NCBI RefSeq assembly: GCF_022761035.1
Contig: NZ_JAKWJP010000004.1
Coordinates: forward strand, 529,120-593,119
Reading direction: 5' to 3'
Source of the DNA: Microbacterium sp. SS28
GTDB taxonomy: Bacteria; Actinomycetota; Actinomycetes; Actinomycetales; Microbacteriaceae
Length of the DNA stretch: 64,000 nucleotides
Position 1 is the first letter of the stretch, and the number at the start of each line of letters is the position of its first letter. The notes under the pieces are model-generated. The model was not told the origin of the DNA. It worked only from the letters and a program-made list of their open reading frames with translations, and did not search any database. Both the position numbers and the translations under genes were made by a program. Shown here piece by piece: positions 1 through 8,538 of the stretch.

Positions 1-311
1 CGGAAACCTGGACACGGCTGATCCTGGTCGACGACGGCCTGCCCGAGCCGGTCGCCAACTTCGAGGTGTTCCACGACGGAGCCTGGATCGCTCGGGTGGA
101 CCTCGCGTATCCCGCGCTCAAGATCGCCGTCGAATATGAGGGCGAGCATCACCTCCTGGACCCTGTGCAGTGGGCGCGTGACCTCGCTCGCTACGACCGA
201 CTCGCTGAGGCAGGGTGGCGCGTGATCCGGGTCGCCAAGCAGGAGATCTTCGGCGAGTCCTCGAGCTTGTGTGCACGCGTGCGCCGAGCGATCGCTCAGG
301 CGTCGCTCTGA
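1..311 (+). CDS. DUF559-like (Vsr-fold) endonuclease-domain protein, 3' part only
   Basis: The reading frame is already open at base 3 and runs to TGA at 309-311, so the 5' end lies outside the window. The last 100 or so residues contain the pattern RVDLAYP...KIAVEYEGEHH followed by a helix and W-R-V-I-R, which is the strand-helix layout of the DUF559/Vsr-like endonuclease fold: Asp of RVD and Glu of EYEG are the likely metal-binding residues. Such proteins are common single genes in Microbacteriaceae and their role is not established; many resemble the C-terminal part of AbiEi-type antitoxin-like proteins. No partner is visible because the upstream side is missing. Family assignment is by pattern only. 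Confidence 0.7.
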   Translation, partial: ETWTRLILVDDGLPEPVANFEVFHDGAWIARVDLAYPALKIAVEYEGEHHLLDPVQWARDLARYDRLAEAGWRVIRVAKQEIFGESSSLCARVRRAIAQASL

Positions 312-557
312 GGCCAGCCGACAGCTGCGCCGCCCATGCGGGATTCATCGGTGCCCGACGGGGCCTCGAGCGACCAGCATCCGTCTCCGTCTGGACCGTC
401 TGCTGGGGGCGTTCGCCAGCGCCAGATCGCAAGTCGGCCGCGGGCGCACCCGCCATTGCCGCCGCGGAGCGTGCGCCTCCTCGGCTCGGCAGCGGCGAAC
501 GATGGGTGCTCGGCCGCGGAACCCGCCACATGCCGCTGGGGACCATGGGCCGGGCTG
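312..557. other. Intergenic stretch, no convincing gene
   Basis: This 246-bp stretch lies between the end of the DUF559-like gene and the end of the convergent XRE gene. Open frames exist on both strands, but they are arginine-rich shadow translations typical of high-GC DNA with no recognisable motif. I see no clear hairpin terminator, repeat or RNA gene in it. Confidence 0.5.
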
Positions 558-788
558 TCAGTCGGCGCGGACCAGGAGGTCGCCGACCTCGCAGTCGAGG
601 GCGCTGCAGATCGCGGACAGCGTCGAATAGCGGATGGCGCGGGCGCGGTCGTTCTTGAGCACCGAGAGGTTCACGACCGAGACGCCGACGAGCTCGGACA
701 GGCGCGTGAGGGTCATGCCGCGCGCCTCGAGCAGCTCGTCGAGACGGCAGTGGATGCCCGAGGGGCCGTCGTCGTCGGCGGGCGTCAC
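558..788 (-). CDS. Small XRE-family (Cro/CI-type) transcriptional regulator
   Basis: A 76-residue protein that is essentially one helix-turn-helix domain: residues about 15-70 read LDELLEARGMTLTRLSELVG then SVVNLSVLKNDRARAIR and end in DCEVGDLL, the classic five-helix YozG-like XRE layout. The start is GTG at 788, which shares a GTGA overlap with the stop of the upstream membrane gene, so the two are translationally coupled. Small XRE proteins paired with a multi-pass membrane protein (DUF2975 type) are a recurrent bacterial couple; the membrane protein is often thought to control or be controlled by the regulator. The inverted repeat at 1524-1545 in front of the pair is the natural candidate operator. 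Confidence 0.85.
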   Translation of the reverse strand: MTPADDDGPSGIHCRLDELLEARGMTLTRLSELVGVSVVNLSVLKNDRARAIRYSTLSAICSALDCEVGDLLVRAD

Positions 789-1507
789 ACCAGCGCCTCG
801 GTGTCGTGCTGCATCCTCGTGCCGATCTGGAAGGCCGCCGCGACGAGCGCGAGACCGAGGGCCCAGCCCATCGGGGCGAGATCGAGCGCGAGCGTGAAGT
901 AGGCCAGCGCGCCGGTGCCGTCGTTGTCGGCGGTCACCGCGGCGTTGCTGAGATAGTCGACGTCGGCCGCGCGGCCGAATGCGCCGGCGGCCTGACTTCC
1001 GATCCCGCCCACGCCGACCGCGATCGCAGCGATGAGGATCGCCGTCGGGACCGCCCGGACGAACGGGCGTTCACGGATCAGTGCGATCGCGAGCCAGGCG
1101 ACGGCTACGCCGATGCAGATCGCAGCCAGCGCCGGCAGGCCGCCTTCGAGGAACAGAAGCCATCGAGCTCCCGCCGGCACACCCGCGACGTCGAGCCACG
1201 CGGATTCGTACCCACTCCATGCGATGTGGTCGACTCCCTCGAGTCGATCGATCGGCGACCCCCAGTACGGCATATCGCGAATCTGGAGGGGGTCGCTGCC
1301 GAGGGTGAGGGCTCCGGTGCTCACGAGGGTCACGACGCCGCCCAGAGCCGCCAGCATGGCGCCCGCGCCGATGAGTGAAGCGGTCCAGGATTCGGCCCTC
1401 GACAGGCTGACCGAGCGTGGAGACCGCCTGCCCGCGAGAATGGCGATCAGGACTGCGACGATCGCGATGGGGACGGCGACCCACAGGACGAAGAACTCCA
1501 GCGGCAT
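785..1507 (-). CDS. Multi-pass membrane protein, DUF2975-like partner of the XRE regulator
   Basis: This 240-residue protein has four clear hydrophobic segments (about residues 5-25, 43-65, 120-142 and 150-170) plus a fifth near 205-228. The second and third segments are separated by a polar extracytoplasmic loop of about 55 residues. The arrangement and the coupled small XRE gene point to the DUF2975 membrane family, although the protein is longer than the usual 150-180 residues, so the family call is tentative. ATG at 1507 is preceded on the minus strand by GGAGGGACGGCCTC, a good ribosome-binding site. No enzymatic motif is visible; the function is unknown. Confidence 0.75.
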   Translation of the reverse strand: MPLEFFVLWVAVPIAIVAVLIAILAGRRSPRSVSLSRAESWTASLIGAGAMLAALGGVVTLVSTGALTLGSDPLQIRDMPYWGSPIDRLEGVDHIAWSGYESAWLDVAGVPAGARWLLFLEGGLPALAAICIGVAVAWLAIALIRERPFVRAVPTAILIAAIAVGVGGIGSQAAGAFGRAADVDYLSNAAVTADNDGTGALAYFTLALDLAPMGWALGLALVAAAFQIGTRMQHDTEALV

Positions 1508-1523
1508 GAGGCCGTCCCTCCCT

Positions 1524-1545
1524 ATCGATAAACGTTGTTATCGAT
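1524..1545. promoter_or_regulatory. Perfect 8-bp inverted repeat, probable operator of the XRE/membrane pair
   Basis: ATCGATAA and TTATCGAT are separated by six bases (ACGTTG), 17 bp upstream of the membrane-protein start at 1507. A further degenerate half (ATGAACGATA) follows immediately. This AT-rich palindrome stands out from its GC-rich surroundings and sits where autoregulation by the XRE protein would be expected. Binding is inferred. Confidence 0.55.
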
Positions 1546-1692
1546 GAACGATATGCCTCCGGCGTCCTGTGACACAAGGCGTCGCGACACTATGCCTACG
1601 GCGAACACCGGCATACGGCATCCGGTCCGTCGTTACCCTCTTTGTAAGGCGCCCGGAGTGCAACGGCATGCAGAACGCCCTGGAGGAAAACG

Positions 1693-4218
1693 ATGTTCGA
1701 GAGATTCACCGACCGTGCCCGTCGTGTGGTCGTCCTCGCCCAGGAAGAGGCGAAGATGCTCAACCACAACTACATCGGGACGGAGCACATCCTGCTCGGC
1801 CTCATCCACGAGGGCGAGGGCGTCGCAGCGAAAGCGCTCGAGAGCCTCGGCATCTCGCTCGACGCTGTGCGCGAGCAGGTGCAGGACATCATCGGGCAGG
1901 GCCAGCAGCAGCCGACGGGGCACATCCCGTTCACGCCGCGCGCCAAGAAGGTGCTCGAGCTGTCACTGCGTGAAGCGCTGCAGCTCGGCCACAACTACAT
2001 CGGCACCGAGCACATCCTCCTGGGTCTCATCCGCGAGGGCGAGGGCGTCGCCGCACAGGTGCTCGTCAAGCTCGGCGCCGACCTCAACAAGGTGCGCCAG
2101 CAGGTCATCCAGCTGCTCTCGGGCTACCAGGGCAAGGAGCCGGCGGCCGTCAGCGGCGCTGCGCACGACCAGGCGCAGCAGGGCGCCCAGGGCGGCTCGC
2201 AGGTGCTCGACCAGTTCGGCCGCAACCTCACGCAGGCTGCGCGCGAGAACAAGCTCGACCCCGTGATCGGGCGCGAGAAGGAGATCGAGCGGGTCATGCA
2301 GATCCTGTCTCGCCGCTCCAAGAACAACCCCGTCCTCATCGGCGAGCCCGGCGTCGGCAAGACCGCCGTCGTCGAGGGCCTCGCGCAGGCGATCGTCAAG
2401 AACGACGTGCCCGAGACGCTCAAGGACAAGCAGCTCTACTCGCTCGACCTCGGCTCGCTCATCGCCGGATCCCGCTACCGCGGTGACTTCGAGGAGCGCC
2501 TCAAGAAGGTCACGAAGGAGATCCGCACGCGCGGCGACATCATCGTCTTCATCGACGAGATCCACACCCTCGTGGGTGCCGGTGCCGCCGAAGGCGCGAT
2601 CGACGCCGCCTCGATCCTCAAGCCGCTCCTCGCGCGCGGCGAGCTGCAGACGATCGGCGCCACGACGCTCGACGAGTACCGCAAGCACTTCGAGAAGGAT
2701 GCCGCCCTCGAGCGCCGCTTCCAGCCGATCCAGGTCGCCGAGCCGAGCCTGCCCCACGCGATCAACATCCTGAAGGGGCTGCGCGACCGCTACGAGGCGC
2801 ACCACAAGGTGCAGATCACGGACGGCGCGATCGTCGCGGCGGCGAACCTGGCCGACCGCTACATCTCGGACCGCTTCCTGCCCGACAAGGCCATCGACCT
2901 GATCGACGAGGCCGGCGCCCGCCTGCGCCTGTCGATCCTGTCGTCGCCGCCTGAGCTGCGCGAGTTCGACGAGCGCATCGCGAAGGTCCGTCAGGACAAG
3001 GAGCAGGCGTCGGAGGATCAGGACTTCGAGAAGGCCGCGTCGCTGCGCGACGAGGAGAAGTCGCTGCTCGCGGAGCGCCTGCGCCTCGAGAAGCAGTGGC
3101 GCAGCGGGGATGTCGCATCCCACGCCGTCGTCGACGAGGGCCTGATCGCCGAGGTGCTCGCGCAGGCCACCGGCATCCCGGTCTTCAAGCTCACGGAGGA
3201 GGAGTCCTCGCGCCTCGTCTTCATGGAGAAGGCCCTGCACCAGCGGGTCATCGGCCAGGAAGAGGCGATCGCAGCCCTCTCGAAGACGATCCGTCGTCAG
3301 CGTGCGGGTCTCAAGGATCCCAAGCGCCCCAACGGCTCGTTCATCTTCGCCGGCCCCACGGGCGTCGGAAAGACCGAGCTCGCGAAGGCGCTCGCCGAGT
3401 TCCTGTTCGACGACGAGGCCGCGCTCATCTCGCTCGACATGAGCGAGTTCGGTGAGAAGCACACCGTTTCGCGTCTGTTCGGCGCCCCTCCCGGATTCGT
3501 CGGATTCGAAGAGGGCGGCCAGCTCACCGAGAAGGTGCGCCGCAAGCCGTTCTCGGTCGTGCTCTTCGACGAGATCGAGAAGGCCCACCCAGACATCTTC
3601 AACTCGCTCCTGCAGATCCTCGAGGAGGGTCGTCTGACCGACGGTCAGGGGCGCGTCGTCGACTTCAAGAACACCGTCATCATCATGACGACCAACCTCG
3701 GCGCGCGCGACATCGCGGGCGGTCCGGTCGGGTTCCAGGTCGAGGGCGACAACGAGACGTCATACAGCCGCATGAAGGGCAAGGTGCAGGAAGAGCTCAA
3801 GCGGCACTTCAAGCCCGAGTTCCTCAACCGCGTCGACGACATCATCGTCTTCCCGCAGCTGTCGAAGCCCGAGCTCATTCAGATCGTCGACCTCTTCACG
3901 AAGCGCCTCGGCGAGCGTCTGCTCGACCGCGACATGACGATCGAGCTGTCGCTCGCCGCCAAGGAGCGTCTCATCGAGATCGGCTTCGACCCCGCGCTCG
4001 GCGCCCGGCCCCTGCGCCGCGCGATGCAGCACGAGGTCGAGGACCGCCTCAGTGAGCGCATCCTGCACGGCCAGCTCGAAGCCGGCGACCACATCAAGGT
4101 CGACGCGCAGAACGGCGAGTTCGTGTTCGAGAACTCCCCGCGCGGCGAGAAGGTCGCCCTCGGCGCCGTCACGACGCCCGACATCTCGGCGACGCCCGAC
4201 CTCGCGGCGAACGCGTAG
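1693..4218 (+). CDS. clpC: ClpC AAA+ unfoldase of the Clp protease
   Basis: An 841-residue Hsp100/Clp ATPase that unfolds substrates and feeds them to ClpP in the cytoplasm. In order: two Clp_N repeats (residues about 1-145; the repeated phrase [14 protein letters not shown] marks both), AAA module 1 with Walker [11 protein letters not shown] at about 217 and Walker B VFIDEIH, a UVR/coiled-coil insert at about 425-455 ([17 protein letters not shown]), and AAA module 2 with Walker [11 protein letters not shown] at about 554 and [11 protein letters not shown]. The ATG at 1693 follows TGGAGGAAAACG, a strong ribosome-binding site. Length and domain order are those of actinobacterial ClpC1. It is an ordinary core gene; an accessory island begins directly after its stop codon. 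Confidence 0.98.
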   Translation: MFERFTDRARRVVVLAQEEAKMLNHNYIGTEHILLGLIHEGEGVAAKALESLGISLDAVREQVQDIIGQGQQQPTGHIPFTPRAKKVLELSLREALQLGHNYIGTEHILLGLIREGEGVAAQVLVKLGADLNKVRQQVIQLLSGYQGKEPAAVSGAAHDQAQQGAQGGSQVLDQFGRNLTQAARENKLDPVIGREKEIERVMQILSRRSKNNPVLIGEPGVGKTAVVEGLAQAIVKNDVPETLKDKQLYSLDLGSLIAGSRYRGDFEERLKKVTKEIRTRGDIIVFIDEIHTLVGAGAAEGAIDAASILKPLLARGELQTIGATTLDEYRKHFEKDAALERRFQPIQVAEPSLPHAINILKGLRDRYEAHHKVQITDGAIVAAANLADRYISDRFLPDKAIDLIDEAGARLRLSILSSPPELREFDERIAKVRQDKEQASEDQDFEKAASLRDEEKSLLAERLRLEKQWRSGDVASHAVVDEGLIAEVLAQATGIPVFKLTEEESSRLVFMEKALHQRVIGQEEAIAALSKTIRRQRAGLKDPKRPNGSFIFAGPTGVGKTELAKALAEFLFDDEAALISLDMSEFGEKHTVSRLFGAPPGFVGFEEGGQLTEKVRRKPFSVVLFDEIEKAHPDIFNSLLQILEEGRLTDGQGRVVDFKNTVIIMTTNLGARDIAGGPVGFQVEGDNETSYSRMKGKVQEELKRHFKPEFLNRVDDIIVFPQLSKPELIQIVDLFTKRLGERLLDRDMTIELSLAAKERLIEIGFDPALGARPLRRAMQHEVEDRLSERILHGQLEAGDHIKVDAQNGEFVFENSPRGEKVALGAVTTPDISATPDLAANA

Positions 4219-4250
4219 GCCTGAGCGTCGGGCCCCGGGGGGCTTGTAGT

Positions 4251-4291
4251 AACGAAGAGAGCGGATGCTGTTGGCATCCGCTCTCTTCGTT
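4251..4291. terminator. Bidirectional hairpin terminator between clpC and importer copy 1
   Basis: A perfect 18-bp stem (4251-4268 with 4274-4291) closes a five-base loop TGTTG. It lies between two convergent genes, the clpC stop at 4218 and the permease stop at 4302, and can serve both. T-rich flanks occur on the plus side (CTTCGTTGTTTG). The identical hairpin is at 15112-15152. Confidence 0.9.
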
Positions 4292-4301
4292 GTTTGTGGG
4301 G

Positions 4302-5129
4302 TTATTTGATGCTGCCGGCGGTGAGGCCTTCGGTGATCTGTTTGTTGAAGGCGATGTAGATGATGATCATCGGGATGGTGACGATGGAGAGTGCGGAGAA
4401 GAGCAGGCTGTAGTCGGTGACGTAGCGGCTGGAGAATGCGAGGAGGCCTGTGGGGATGGTTTTGAGTTCGTCGTCTTGGATGTAGAGCAGGGCGAGGAGG
4501 AATTCGTTCCAGCAGGAGAGGGCGGAGAAGACGGCGACGGTCGCGAGGCCTGGGCGCAGGAGTGGCATGGCGATCATGCGGAAGATGCGGAAGTCTCCGG
4601 CGCCGTCGATGCGGGCGGCTTCGAAGAGTTCTTCGGGGATGGCGTCGAGGAACACTTTGAGGAGGTAGGTCGCGAGCGGGAGTCCCATGGCGGTGTAGGG
4701 GATGATGAGTGCCCAGTAGGTGTCGGTCAGGCCGAGGTTGGTGAAGATCGTGCTCTGCGCGATGAAGTAGGACTGCAGCGGCAGGATCAGGCCGAGGGAG
4801 AGTAGGCCGAGCAGCAGTTTCGCGCCGCGGAAGCGGTAGCGGCTGAATGCGAAGGCGGCGGCGGAGGAGAGCACCAGGATCGCGAGGACTGATACCGAGG
4901 TGACGATCGCGCTGTTGAGGGCGTAGCGGCCGATGTTGCCGACTTCCCATGCTTGCGCCCAGATGGTGAAGTCGATTCCGGTGGGCAGGGAGAACGGGGT
5001 GGTGAAGATCTCGGCGTTGCTTTTGAAGCTGGAGAGCACCATCCAGACGAGCGGGATGAAGAAGACGAGCGCGAGGGCGGCGAGCCCGAGGTAGACGAGG
5101 CTTCGGCCGAGGCGGATGCTCGCGGTCAT
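4302..5129 (-). CDS. Sugar ABC transporter permease, MalG type (copy 1)
   Basis: A 275-residue inner-membrane permease of the CUT1 carbohydrate importer family. Six membrane spans are visible, beginning with LGLAALALVFFIPLVWMVL (about residues 11-30). The EAA loop that docks to the ATPase reads EAARIDGAGDFRIFRMIAMP, and the C-terminus has the usual FNKQITEGLTAGSIK ending. The start ATG at 5129 overlaps the stop of the upstream permease (ATGA), so both are co-translated. It forms the pore with the gene at 5126-6127. No ATPase gene is in the operon, so a shared MsiK-like ATPase is expected elsewhere in the genome (inference). The sequence appears identical to the copy at 15163-15990. Confidence 0.95.
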   Translation of the reverse strand: MTASIRLGRSLVYLGLAALALVFFIPLVWMVLSSFKSNAEIFTTPFSLPTGIDFTIWAQAWEVGNIGRYALNSAIVTSVSVLAILVLSSAAAFAFSRYRFRGAKLLLGLLSLGLILPLQSYFIAQSTIFTNLGLTDTYWALIIPYTAMGLPLATYLLKVFLDAIPEELFEAARIDGAGDFRIFRMIAMPLLRPGLATVAVFSALSCWNEFLLALLYIQDDELKTIPTGLLAFSSRYVTDYSLLFSALSIVTIPMIIIYIAFNKQITEGLTAGSIK

Positions 5130-6127
5130 CGGACCAGTTCCTTTTCGATGGGGACGGATGCTGCGCTCGGGGCGGGCGCGGGTGTCGGGGTCTGCGCGGC
5201 CGTCTTTCGTGCGGCGGCCCGTGCGGCGTTTCGTGCGGACTTGCGTGCCGACCGCTCGTCGTGGTCGCCGCGGCGGCGGAGGGCGGTGGCGGTGAGGCCG
5301 ATGGTGACGACGACGGCGGTGAGGACGACGGCCATCGCGGAGCCGTAGCCGACTTGGCCGGTGTGGAACACGGACTCCACGAGGTAGGTGGTGGGGATCT
5401 CGGTCGCGTGGTAGGGGCCGCCGTTGGTGAGGACGTAGAACAGGTCGAAGGATTGGAATCCGCCGGTGACGCAGAGCAGGATCGCGACTTCGATGGAGGT
5501 GCGGATGATGGGGACGCGCACGCGCCAGAAGATGGTGCTCTCTTTCGCTCCGTCGAGGCGGGCGGCTTCGACGACCTCGGTGGGGACTTGGCGGAGCGCG
5601 GCGTAGAAGATCGTCATGTAGAAGCCGGCGTAGACCCAGCCGGAGACGACGCAGATCGCCAGCAGCGCGGTCTGTTCGTCGCCGAGCCAGACGCGGGTCC
5701 AGTCTTCGAGGCCGAAGGCGCGCAGGGCGCCGTTGACGAGGCCGAAGTCGGGGTTGTAGACGAAGGACCATAGGACGGCGACGACGACCATGGGGAGCAT
5801 GACGGGGGTGAAGATCGCGACCCGGAACCACAGTGATCCGCGTTTGACGGAGATCGCGATCCCGGCCAGGACGAGGCCCAGCAGCACCTCGACGACGAGG
5901 GTGACGAGGATGTAGACGACGACGTTGAGGAACGACTGCTGGAAGACGGTGTCGCCCAGGGCCTGCGCGTAGTTGTCGATGCCGACGAAGACGGCGTCGC
6001 TGTAGCCGTCCCAGTCGGTGAGGCTGTAGGCGCCGGTGAAGACGAACGGCATGAGCACGGCGAAGCCGAAGACGGCGAGCGCGGGTGCGATGAACAGATA
6101 GGGGGCGAGAGGCCGGTGTGCCCTCAT
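5126..6127 (-). CDS. Sugar ABC transporter permease, MalF type (copy 1)
   Basis: A 333-residue CUT1 permease with N-terminal span YLFIAPALAVFGFAVLMPF and an EAA loop EAARLDGAKESTIFWRVRVP. The last 45 residues form an unusual basic/Ala-Pro-rich cytoplasmic tail (RSARKSARNAARAAARK). An upstream in-frame ATG exists at 6181, but ATG at 6127 has GGAGGACGCC directly in front and the family N-terminus, so I chose it; the 6181 start would run through the hairpin at 6148-6181. It is the second gene of the binding protein-permease-permease operon read leftward. The same gene recurs at 15987-16988. Confidence 0.94.
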   Translation of the reverse strand: MRAHRPLAPYLFIAPALAVFGFAVLMPFVFTGAYSLTDWDGYSDAVFVGIDNYAQALGDTVFQQSFLNVVVYILVTLVVEVLLGLVLAGIAISVKRGSLWFRVAIFTPVMLPMVVVAVLWSFVYNPDFGLVNGALRAFGLEDWTRVWLGDEQTALLAICVVSGWVYAGFYMTIFYAALRQVPTEVVEAARLDGAKESTIFWRVRVPIIRTSIEVAILLCVTGGFQSFDLFYVLTNGGPYHATEIPTTYLVESVFHTGQVGYGSAMAVVLTAVVVTIGLTATALRRRGDHDERSARKSARNAARAAARKTAAQTPTPAPAPSAASVPIEKELVR

Positions 6128-6147
6128 GGCGTCCTCCGGTCGTGCCG

Positions 6148-6181
6148 GTGCGGGACCGAGGGGTCTGCCTCGGTCCCGCAC
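6148..6181 (-). terminator. Intercistronic hairpin after the binding-protein gene (copy 1)
   Basis: GTGCGGGACCGAG (6148-6160) pairs perfectly with 6169-6181 around an eight-base loop, just behind the binding-protein stop at 6187 and before the permease ribosome-binding site. There is no T-tract, so it is more likely an RNA stabiliser or partial terminator that keeps binding protein in excess over permease. Confidence 0.7.
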
Positions 6182-6186
6182 GGGGC

Positions 6187-7509
6187 TTACTTGGCGAGCT
6201 GCTCCTGCAGCTGGGTGAGAGCGTCGTCCGCGGTCGTGCGACCGCCGAGCACTTCGGCGAGGCTGCGGTAGAACGCGTCGGCGACGTCGAGGTCGTAGCC
6301 GGTGTCGGGCGGGCTGATGACCACGGCCGACTCGGAGAGCAGCGAGTTGAGGCGGATGGTGCGCTCGTCGATCGTCTCGGACGCGGTCGCGGTGACGGGG
6401 ACGGCTTCGGCCTCGATGAAGGCGTCGGTGTTCTCGGCCGAGCTGAGCAGCGCGAGGAACTCGGCAGCCTTCTCCTGCTTGTCCTGGCCGCTCTTGGCGT
6501 TGACGACGTAGCCGGTGACGACGCCGATGACGCTGTCAGGGTCGGCTTCGCCCGGCATGGCGGGCAGGTTGACGAAGTCGAAGTCGAGGTCGGGGGCCTC
6601 GTCGATCGCCCAGCTCACCAGCCAGGAGCCGATCGCGTGCATCGCGGCCTTGCCCTGGAAGAACAGCTGCGCGCCCTCGTTGTCGTCGATCGCGTTGACC
6701 GACTCGTTGACGCACTTGTGCTCGGCGAGGTCCTCGACGTAGCCGAACGCGTCCTGCCATGCGGGGGCGCTGAAGTCGGCTTCGCCGCTGAGCGCCTTGT
6801 CGTACTCCTCGTGACCGACCACGCGGGAGACCAGGTGGGCGAGCCAGTTGCCCGCGGCCCAGAGGTCTTTGTTGCCGGACGCGATCGGGATGATGCCGTC
6901 CGCGGCGAGGGTGTCGCACGCGTCGAGCAGCTCGTCCCACGACGTGGGCGCCTCGATGCCGGCGGCATCGAGGATCTCGGTGTTGTACCAGAGGACGTTC
7001 GTGACGTCGGCGATGTGCGGCACCATCAGGACCCGGTCATCGACCGTGGCGGCGGCGTACTGGCCCTCGTCGAGGACGCCGGTCAGGGGGCCGTCCTCGA
7101 TGAACGGGGACAGGTCGGCGACGAACCCGTCGGCGTCGCGTTCGAGCAGACGGTTGCCGACCCACTCGAAATAGATGTCGGGCGCGTTGCGGCCGTTGAG
7201 GAGGTTGGGCAGGCCGATGGTCTGGTACATGTCGTCGTCCTGGAAGTTCAGGTCGACCTTCCAGCCATCGTTGTCGGCCTCGAACTGCTCAGCCACCGAC
7301 TCCCAGACACGGATCTGCGCCTCACCGGGCGAACCCATCGCAATCCGCAGGGTCTGATCATCCGCGGCCGACGCACCGCCGGAACAGCCGGCGAGGGCGA
7401 GAACGGCGACTCCCGTCGTCGCGAGCCCGACGGCGGTCTGCAGGTGCTTCTTCACCGCGAATGCGGCGTTGGCGTCCCGAAGCGGGCGGGCATGTGCGAC
7501 TCTGCGCAT
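6187..7509 (-). CDS. Sugar ABC transporter substrate-binding lipoprotein (copy 1)
   Basis: A 440-residue SBP_bac family-1 binding protein, anchored outside the membrane. Its lipobox LALAGC places the lipidated cysteine at residue 42 after an unusually long, basic N-region. From residue 49 onward (ADDQTLRIAMGSPGEAQ...) the protein matches the copy at 17048, but the signal peptide is completely different. The ATG at 7509 has AGGAAGTGACACC upstream; an internal GTG at 7455 is possible and would give a more typical signal length. A TTGACA box (7572-7577, minus strand) and the operator at 7524-7541 lie upstream. Substrate: probably an aminosugar oligosaccharide by analogy with copy 2 beside a GH84 gene (inference). 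Confidence 0.94.
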   Translation of the reverse strand: MRRVAHARPLRDANAAFAVKKHLQTAVGLATTGVAVLALAGCSGGASAADDQTLRIAMGSPGEAQIRVWESVAEQFEADNDGWKVDLNFQDDDMYQTIGLPNLLNGRNAPDIYFEWVGNRLLERDADGFVADLSPFIEDGPLTGVLDEGQYAAATVDDRVLMVPHIADVTNVLWYNTEILDAAGIEAPTSWDELLDACDTLAADGIIPIASGNKDLWAAGNWLAHLVSRVVGHEEYDKALSGEADFSAPAWQDAFGYVEDLAEHKCVNESVNAIDDNEGAQLFFQGKAAMHAIGSWLVSWAIDEAPDLDFDFVNLPAMPGEADPDSVIGVVTGYVVNAKSGQDKQEKAAEFLALLSSAENTDAFIEAEAVPVTATASETIDERTIRLNSLLSESAVVISPPDTGYDLDVADAFYRSLAEVLGGRTTADDALTQLQEQLAK

Positions 7510-7523
7510 GGTGTCACTTCCTA

Positions 7524-7541
7524 GTTAGTAAACCTTCCTAT
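7524..7541 (-). promoter_or_regulatory. ROK-type operator in front of importer copy 1
   Basis: Plus-strand GTTAGTAAACCTTCCTAT is an imperfect palindrome related to the identical 18-mers at 7868-7885 and 11547-11564 (ATAGTAAAGTTTCCTAAC). A minus-strand TTGACA at 7577-7572 with TTCTAA/TCTAAT about 17-18 bp downstream forms a promoter just upstream. The site lies 14 bp from the binding-protein start. Its likely ligand is the ROK protein encoded at 11582. Confidence 0.65.
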
Positions 7542-7585
7542 CTAGAGATTAGAACCTAGACACAGTGGTTCTGTCAATGACTGGG

Positions 7586-7783
7586 GCCATGCGGAGGGGA
7601 AAGAGGCCGGGAACGCTTCATGCGCCGCGGTGAAGATCTCCGCCTGCCTGGCAGCAGCCAACAGCGTGGCGCCGGGCGACGCGCTCCGGCTTGTGGCGGA
7701 GGACTTGACCCCTAGGCCTCGCCGAGATTGACCTCGACCTCGGCACCCGGCACGTGCAGCTGAGGAACGAACACCGCCGTCAC
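7586..7783 (-). pseudogene. Decayed IS21-type transposase (istA) fragment
   Basis: On the minus strand one frame reads FVPQLHVPGAEVEVNLGEA then stops (7712-7783). About 10 bases on, another frame reads SRSASPGATLL and ARQAEIFTAAHEAF (about 7700-7590). IstA transposases carry a block like VPQ-H-PGAEAEVD-GE followed after about 15 residues by SFSG...QAQEAF-EAH-AF, so the fragment looks like the start of the rve catalytic domain with a deletion and a frameshift. No terminal repeats or istB were found. Identification is from remembered family motifs. Confidence 0.45.
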
Positions 7784-7834
7784 CCGCCCCGCCGCACCCC
7801 CGGTAGCGGGAGCCGCGAGGGACGAAGTCGACCG

Positions 7835-7863
7835 TTGACACCGTGGCCCGACCCAACTACCGT
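7835..7863 (+). promoter_or_regulatory. Promoter of the secreted propeller pair
   Basis: A consensus TTGACA (7835-7840) and TACCGT (7858-7863) are separated by exactly 17 bp. The operator at 7868-7885 begins five bases further on, where transcription should start. The same arrangement is found in front of the ROK gene. Confidence 0.7.
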
Positions 7864-7867
7864 CAGG

Positions 7868-7885
7868 ATAGTAAAGTTTCCTAAC
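7868..7885 (+). promoter_or_regulatory. ROK-type operator in front of the secreted propeller pair
   Basis: ATAGTAAAGTTTCCTAAC is identical over 18 bp to the site at 11547-11564. It overlaps the presumed transcription start of the promoter at 7835-7863, a position suited to repression. The leader from here to the start codon at 7985 is about 100 bases. Confidence 0.7.
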
Positions 7886-7984
7886 TTGATGGAGGGCGCG
7901 CCTCAGCGGACTACGAAAGCTCGAAGGACACACCGGATTGAATCCAGCAAGACACTGCAACATCACAACCAGGAAGGAAGAACT

Positions 7985-8521
7985 ATGCGCTTCAAATGGA
8001 AGCCAGCGGTTCTCATCTTTGCCCTACTCGCCAGCCTCGCAGGAGCGGCGCCGGCAGCATTGGCTGCCCCGCCTGTCACCGCAGGGAAGGCGACGGTGCT
8101 CTACACCTACGATCAGGCGCTGACCAAGCTCGGTTCATCCGATGCCGAAGCCTCCGTCAAGAAGTACATCGGCTTCGTTCAGGACGCGACCTATCGTCCC
8201 GCCACCGCGAACCCGGGCGTTGACATGCCGACGCACCTTTCGAACGCCAACACCTTCGTCAACCACGAATTCGACGTCAAGCCGTCTCTTTTCCCCGCGC
8301 TTCGCGGTGTGAACACCTCGGTTCTCGACCACAACCGCAAGAACCTGTGGATCGGCACGAATAAGGGCGTCACGAAGATCGAGCTGAAGAGCAACAAGAC
8401 GACCGAGTACAAGACAGCCAACAAGCAGCTCGTCGACGACAAAGTGCTCCTGCTCATCTCCGACGGCGGCAAAGGCGTGTTCGCGATTACGGAATCCGGC
8501 GTTGCACGGATTTACCAGTAA
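7985..8521 (+). CDS. Small secreted protein with Reg_prop-like propeller repeats
   Basis: A 178-residue protein with a Sec signal peptide (MRFKWKPAVLIFALLASLAG, cleavage probably after ALAA near residue 27). The C-terminal half carries two repeats of the two-component-regulator propeller type: LWIGTNKGVTKIEL at about 122-135 and GVFAITESGVARIYQ at the very end. The first half (about 30-110) resembles nothing I know. ATG at 7985 is preceded by AGGAAGGAAGAACT. The next gene begins 17 bp on and supplies two more such repeats, so the pair probably works together outside the cell. Lower GC and AT-richer codons than the neighbours suggest recent transfer. Function unknown; glycan sensing or binding is only a guess. 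Confidence 0.8.
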   Translation: MRFKWKPAVLIFALLASLAGAAPAALAAPPVTAGKATVLYTYDQALTKLGSSDAEASVKKYIGFVQDATYRPATANPGVDMPTHLSNANTFVNHEFDVKPSLFPALRGVNTSVLDHNRKNLWIGTNKGVTKIELKSNKTTEYKTANKQLVDDKVLLLISDGGKGVFAITESGVARIYQ

Positions 8522-8538
8522 GGAAAAGTAGCCACTCA

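Larger units (their letters stand above)
4225..7365. repeat. Direct repeat copy 1: importer operon with terminator
   Basis: This 3,141-bp block recurs at 15086-18226 in the same orientation (constant offset 10,861). After three mismatches near the left edge (4239, 4243, 4244) I find no difference in the lines compared, and every overlapping reading frame on both strands translates identically in the two copies. It contains the bidirectional hairpin, both permease genes and all but the signal-peptide end of the binding-protein gene. Identity stops abruptly after 7365/18226. Confidence 0.95.

Noticed and set aside
1546..1692. A HAIR/CIRCE or ClgR site upstream of clpC
   Set aside because: The region has promoter-like pieces (TACCCT near 1636) and TACGGCGAACACCGGCATACGG, but nothing close enough to a known heat-shock operator to call.
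1963..3588. A 540-codon open frame antisense to clpC
   Set aside because: It is the mirror of a strongly conserved gene in high-GC DNA; its product is a Leu/Arg/Glu/Asp-rich low-complexity string with no motif.
4302..5831. A 509-residue version of the MalG-type permease (and its copy at 15163-16692)
   Set aside because: The extra N-terminus is an out-of-frame reading of the upstream permease; ATG 5129 with an ATGA overlap gives the correct 275-residue protein.
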